A program made the position numbers and the translations under genes. Under the pieces are notes generated by a model. It ran no database searches. It was given only the letters and a program-made list of their open reading frames with translations, and was not told the origin of the DNA. 64,000 nucleotides of DNA from G958295935 sp965224235 (GTDB lineage Bacteria; Chloroflexota; Dehalococcoidia; Lucifugimonadales; Lucifugimonadaceae), in NCBI GenBank assembly GCA_965224235.1, contig CBDCYP010000002.1, positions 434,001-498,000 of the forward strand. Direction: 5' to 3'. This document shows, one piece after another, positions 62,705-64,000 of the stretch (the first letter of the stretch is position 1; the number at the start of each line of letters is the position of its first letter).

Positions 62705-63457
62705 GTGCCCGATTTTGCAGTCAATACGTTGAGAAAGAAGATCGCCGATGGGGGCGTAGGTGTGATCGCCAACGGTCCGAACACATCCGAGATGTGCGAC
62801 TACATCGGCCAGTTCGGATTCGACGCCGCGTTTATCGATTTTGAGCATGGCGGTGTGTCGTGGCGAGAACTCGCCGACATTGCCCGCGCGTGCGAGCTGT
62901 GGAGCATGGCGACCATCGTCAGAGTTAACAAACTCGACGAGGCGCAAATCCTCCGAACTCTCGATCAGGGGGCAAGCGGCGTGGTTGTCCCTCACATAAT
63001 CACGCCGGACGATGCCAGACACGCCGCCGCCGCGTGCCGATATCCGCCGGACGGGGTGCGCGGCGTCGCAGGAAGCCGCCGCTCTTATGGGGTGGATGAC
63101 TTTTTCAGACGCGCCAACGAAGAGGTCACCTGCACAGCCCTTATCGAGGATCACGCCGCCGTTCAGAATATTGAAGAGTTGATCGAGGTCGACGGCGTGG
63201 ACGTGTTTTACGTCGCGCCATCGGACCTCGCTGCCAGCATGGGTCACACGGGAGACGTCGGTCACCCCGATGTGCAAAATGCGATTAGCGGGGCAATCAA
63301 GAAGATCGTGAAGGGCGGCCGGGTTGCCGGTACCCTGGTTACCGAAGAAAACGTAGACCGCTACCTCGACCTCGGAGTTCGCTGCATCGGAATCGCCTAC
63401 CTCAGCTGGATCGCCAAGGGCGCGCCCGGGTTCCTGGCAAAGGCCGCGGGCCGATAA
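62705..63457 (+). CDS. HpcH/HpaI aldolase/citrate lyase family protein
   Basis: 250 residues. Class II pyruvate aldolase signs: FDAAFIDFEHGGVSW (Glu/Asp metal site), the glycine-rich VRGVAGSRRSYG, ALIEDHAAVQNIEEL, VDVFYVAPSDLAASMGHTG. Would catalyse a retro-aldol to pyruvate and an aldehyde in aromatic or sugar-acid catabolism. Start GTG 62705 with GGAGG about 10 nt upstream. A nitroreductase gene follows after 27 nt. Confidence 0.88.
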   Translation: MPDFAVNTLRKKIADGGVGVIANGPNTSEMCDYIGQFGFDAAFIDFEHGGVSWRELADIARACELWSMATIVRVNKLDEAQILRTLDQGASGVVVPHIITPDDARHAAAACRYPPDGVRGVAGSRRSYGVDDFFRRANEEVTCTALIEDHAAVQNIEELIEVDGVDVFYVAPSDLAASMGHTGDVGHPDVQNAISGAIKKIVKGGRVAGTLVTEENVDRYLDLGVRCIGIAYLSWIAKGAPGFLAKAAGR

Positions 63458-63484
63458 GTCCAACACGAACCGGGGGTCAAAAAA

Positions 63485-64000
63485 ATGGCATCGGCTGGCG
63501 AGACCGCGACTATTCTTCAAGCCCTGCGCCAAAGGCGGACCAGCAGGGATTATGAGGACCGCGATGTCCCTCGTGTCGTGCTCGAGGACATGGTGGAAGC
63601 AGTGAGATGGGCGCCGAACCACAGGAATACAGAGCCGTGGCGGATATTCGTCATTGAACGTGGAGGCGCCAAGCGAGCAGAGATCGCCGAACTGATCGCG
63701 CAGTGGACCTACGACAGCGTGAAGAACCCAGCGCCGGGCCGACGTGAAAACAGCGCTGAGTCCGCTCGACGGGAGGTCCTTGAAGCGCCGTCGTTCATCT
63801 ACGTCTACTCGGCGCCCGGCACAACCGAAGAGGTGACCACGGAAAACTACGCCGCCACCTGCTGCGCCGTTCAGAACATGCAACTGGCCGCATATGCCCA
63901 CGGCGTGGCTGTGGGTTGGTCCACAGGAAAGCCGACGAAGCCCGAACGGCTTGCTGAAGTACTCGGCGCAGACCAGACATGGATGATAGTCGGAGCGCTA
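63485..64000 (+). CDS. Nitroreductase-family protein, 3' end outside window
   Basis: 172 codons visible, cut by the right edge. N-terminal RRTSRDYEDRDVPRVVLEDM and WAPNHRNTEPWRIFVIE are the FMN-binding nitroreductase signature; ATCCAVQNMQLAAYAHGVAVGWSTG is the second conserved block. FMN enzymes reducing nitro, quinone or flavin substrates with NAD(P)H. Start ATG 63485 directly follows an A-rich run. Same operon direction as the aldolase. Confidence 0.87.
   Translation, partial: MASAGETATILQALRQRRTSRDYEDRDVPRVVLEDMVEAVRWAPNHRNTEPWRIFVIERGGAKRAEIAELIAQWTYDSVKNPAPGRRENSAESARREVLEAPSFIYVYSAPGTTEEVTTENYAATCCAVQNMQLAAYAHGVAVGWSTGKPTKPERLAEVLGADQTWMIVGAL

Noticed and set aside
1..64000. tRNA genes including tRNA-Sec
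   Set aside because: I found no TTCRA-type arm with flanking acceptor stems; a computed scan would be needed to be sure.

Overview
The window is high-GC bacterial chromosome, mostly single-copy housekeeping genes mixed with catabolic and accessory genes. The combination of a luciferase-like flavin monooxygenase, several amidohydrolase-2 proteins, a TIGR01906/DUF1461 membrane protein, DUF3179, DUF362, a type II (archaeal-style) methionine aminopeptidase and abundant small dispersed repeats would fit Chloroflexota of the Dehalococcoidia/SAR202 kind. That assignment is inference: no rRNA or other phylogenetic marker was tested.

Layout. 1-6.5 kb: holB (cut by the left edge), lysA, selD, mazG, a DUF1461 membrane protein, a zinc-ribbon protein and a HAD hydrolase. 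6.5-10 kb: a broken NYN-domain gene behind two tandem structured repeats, a GNAT acetyltransferase and a DUF3179 lipoprotein. 10-13.6 kb: recF, sir2 and a class III aminotransferase. 13.7-15.4 kb: an IS1182-like element nested in a small palindromic repeat. 15.4-24 kb: map, an amidohydrolase, DUF362, then proB and proA with a metallopeptidase/PIN toxin-antitoxin-like pair between them. 24-33 kb: mfd, a second PIN module, groES-groEL and rmuC. 33-36 kb: a divergent DUF5343/ParB-like pair and transposase debris. 36-41.5 kb: an M1 aminopeptidase, an amidohydrolase and ilvD. 41.5-46.7 kb: a decayed restriction endonuclease beside an intact methyltransferase, a lipoprotein serpin flanked by direct repeats, a repeat cluster and a frameshifted alkD. 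46.7-53.7 kb: an M20 peptidase, a flavin monooxygenase, a beta-propeller lipoprotein, an NYN protein, a propeller enzyme and an amidohydrolase. 53.7-57.5 kb: a four-gene ABC exporter operon. 57.5-64 kb: an ABM-domain protein, SDR, MFS, rlmB, an aldo/keto reductase, an HpcH/HpaI aldolase and a partial nitroreductase.

The strongest discoveries are two selenoprotein genes that ordinary gene calling would truncate. selD carries in-frame UGA at the catalytic Cys position, and the DUF3179 lipoprotein carries UGA at the first Cys of its CPLC motif. Each UGA is followed by a hairpin placed like a bacterial SECIS element, so the organism very probably decodes selenocysteine; selA, selB and tRNA-Sec would lie outside the window. 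The most unusual structure is between the first ATPase and first permease of the ABC operon. Three exact 62-bp tandem units each encode a 21-residue mini-ORF, and every stop overlaps the next start as ATGA, ending on the permease start codon.

The window also shows at least four families of dispersed palindromic or MITE-like repeats, several decaying genes and two toxin-antitoxin-like modules, so the genome appears to have been actively remodelled between its core genes.
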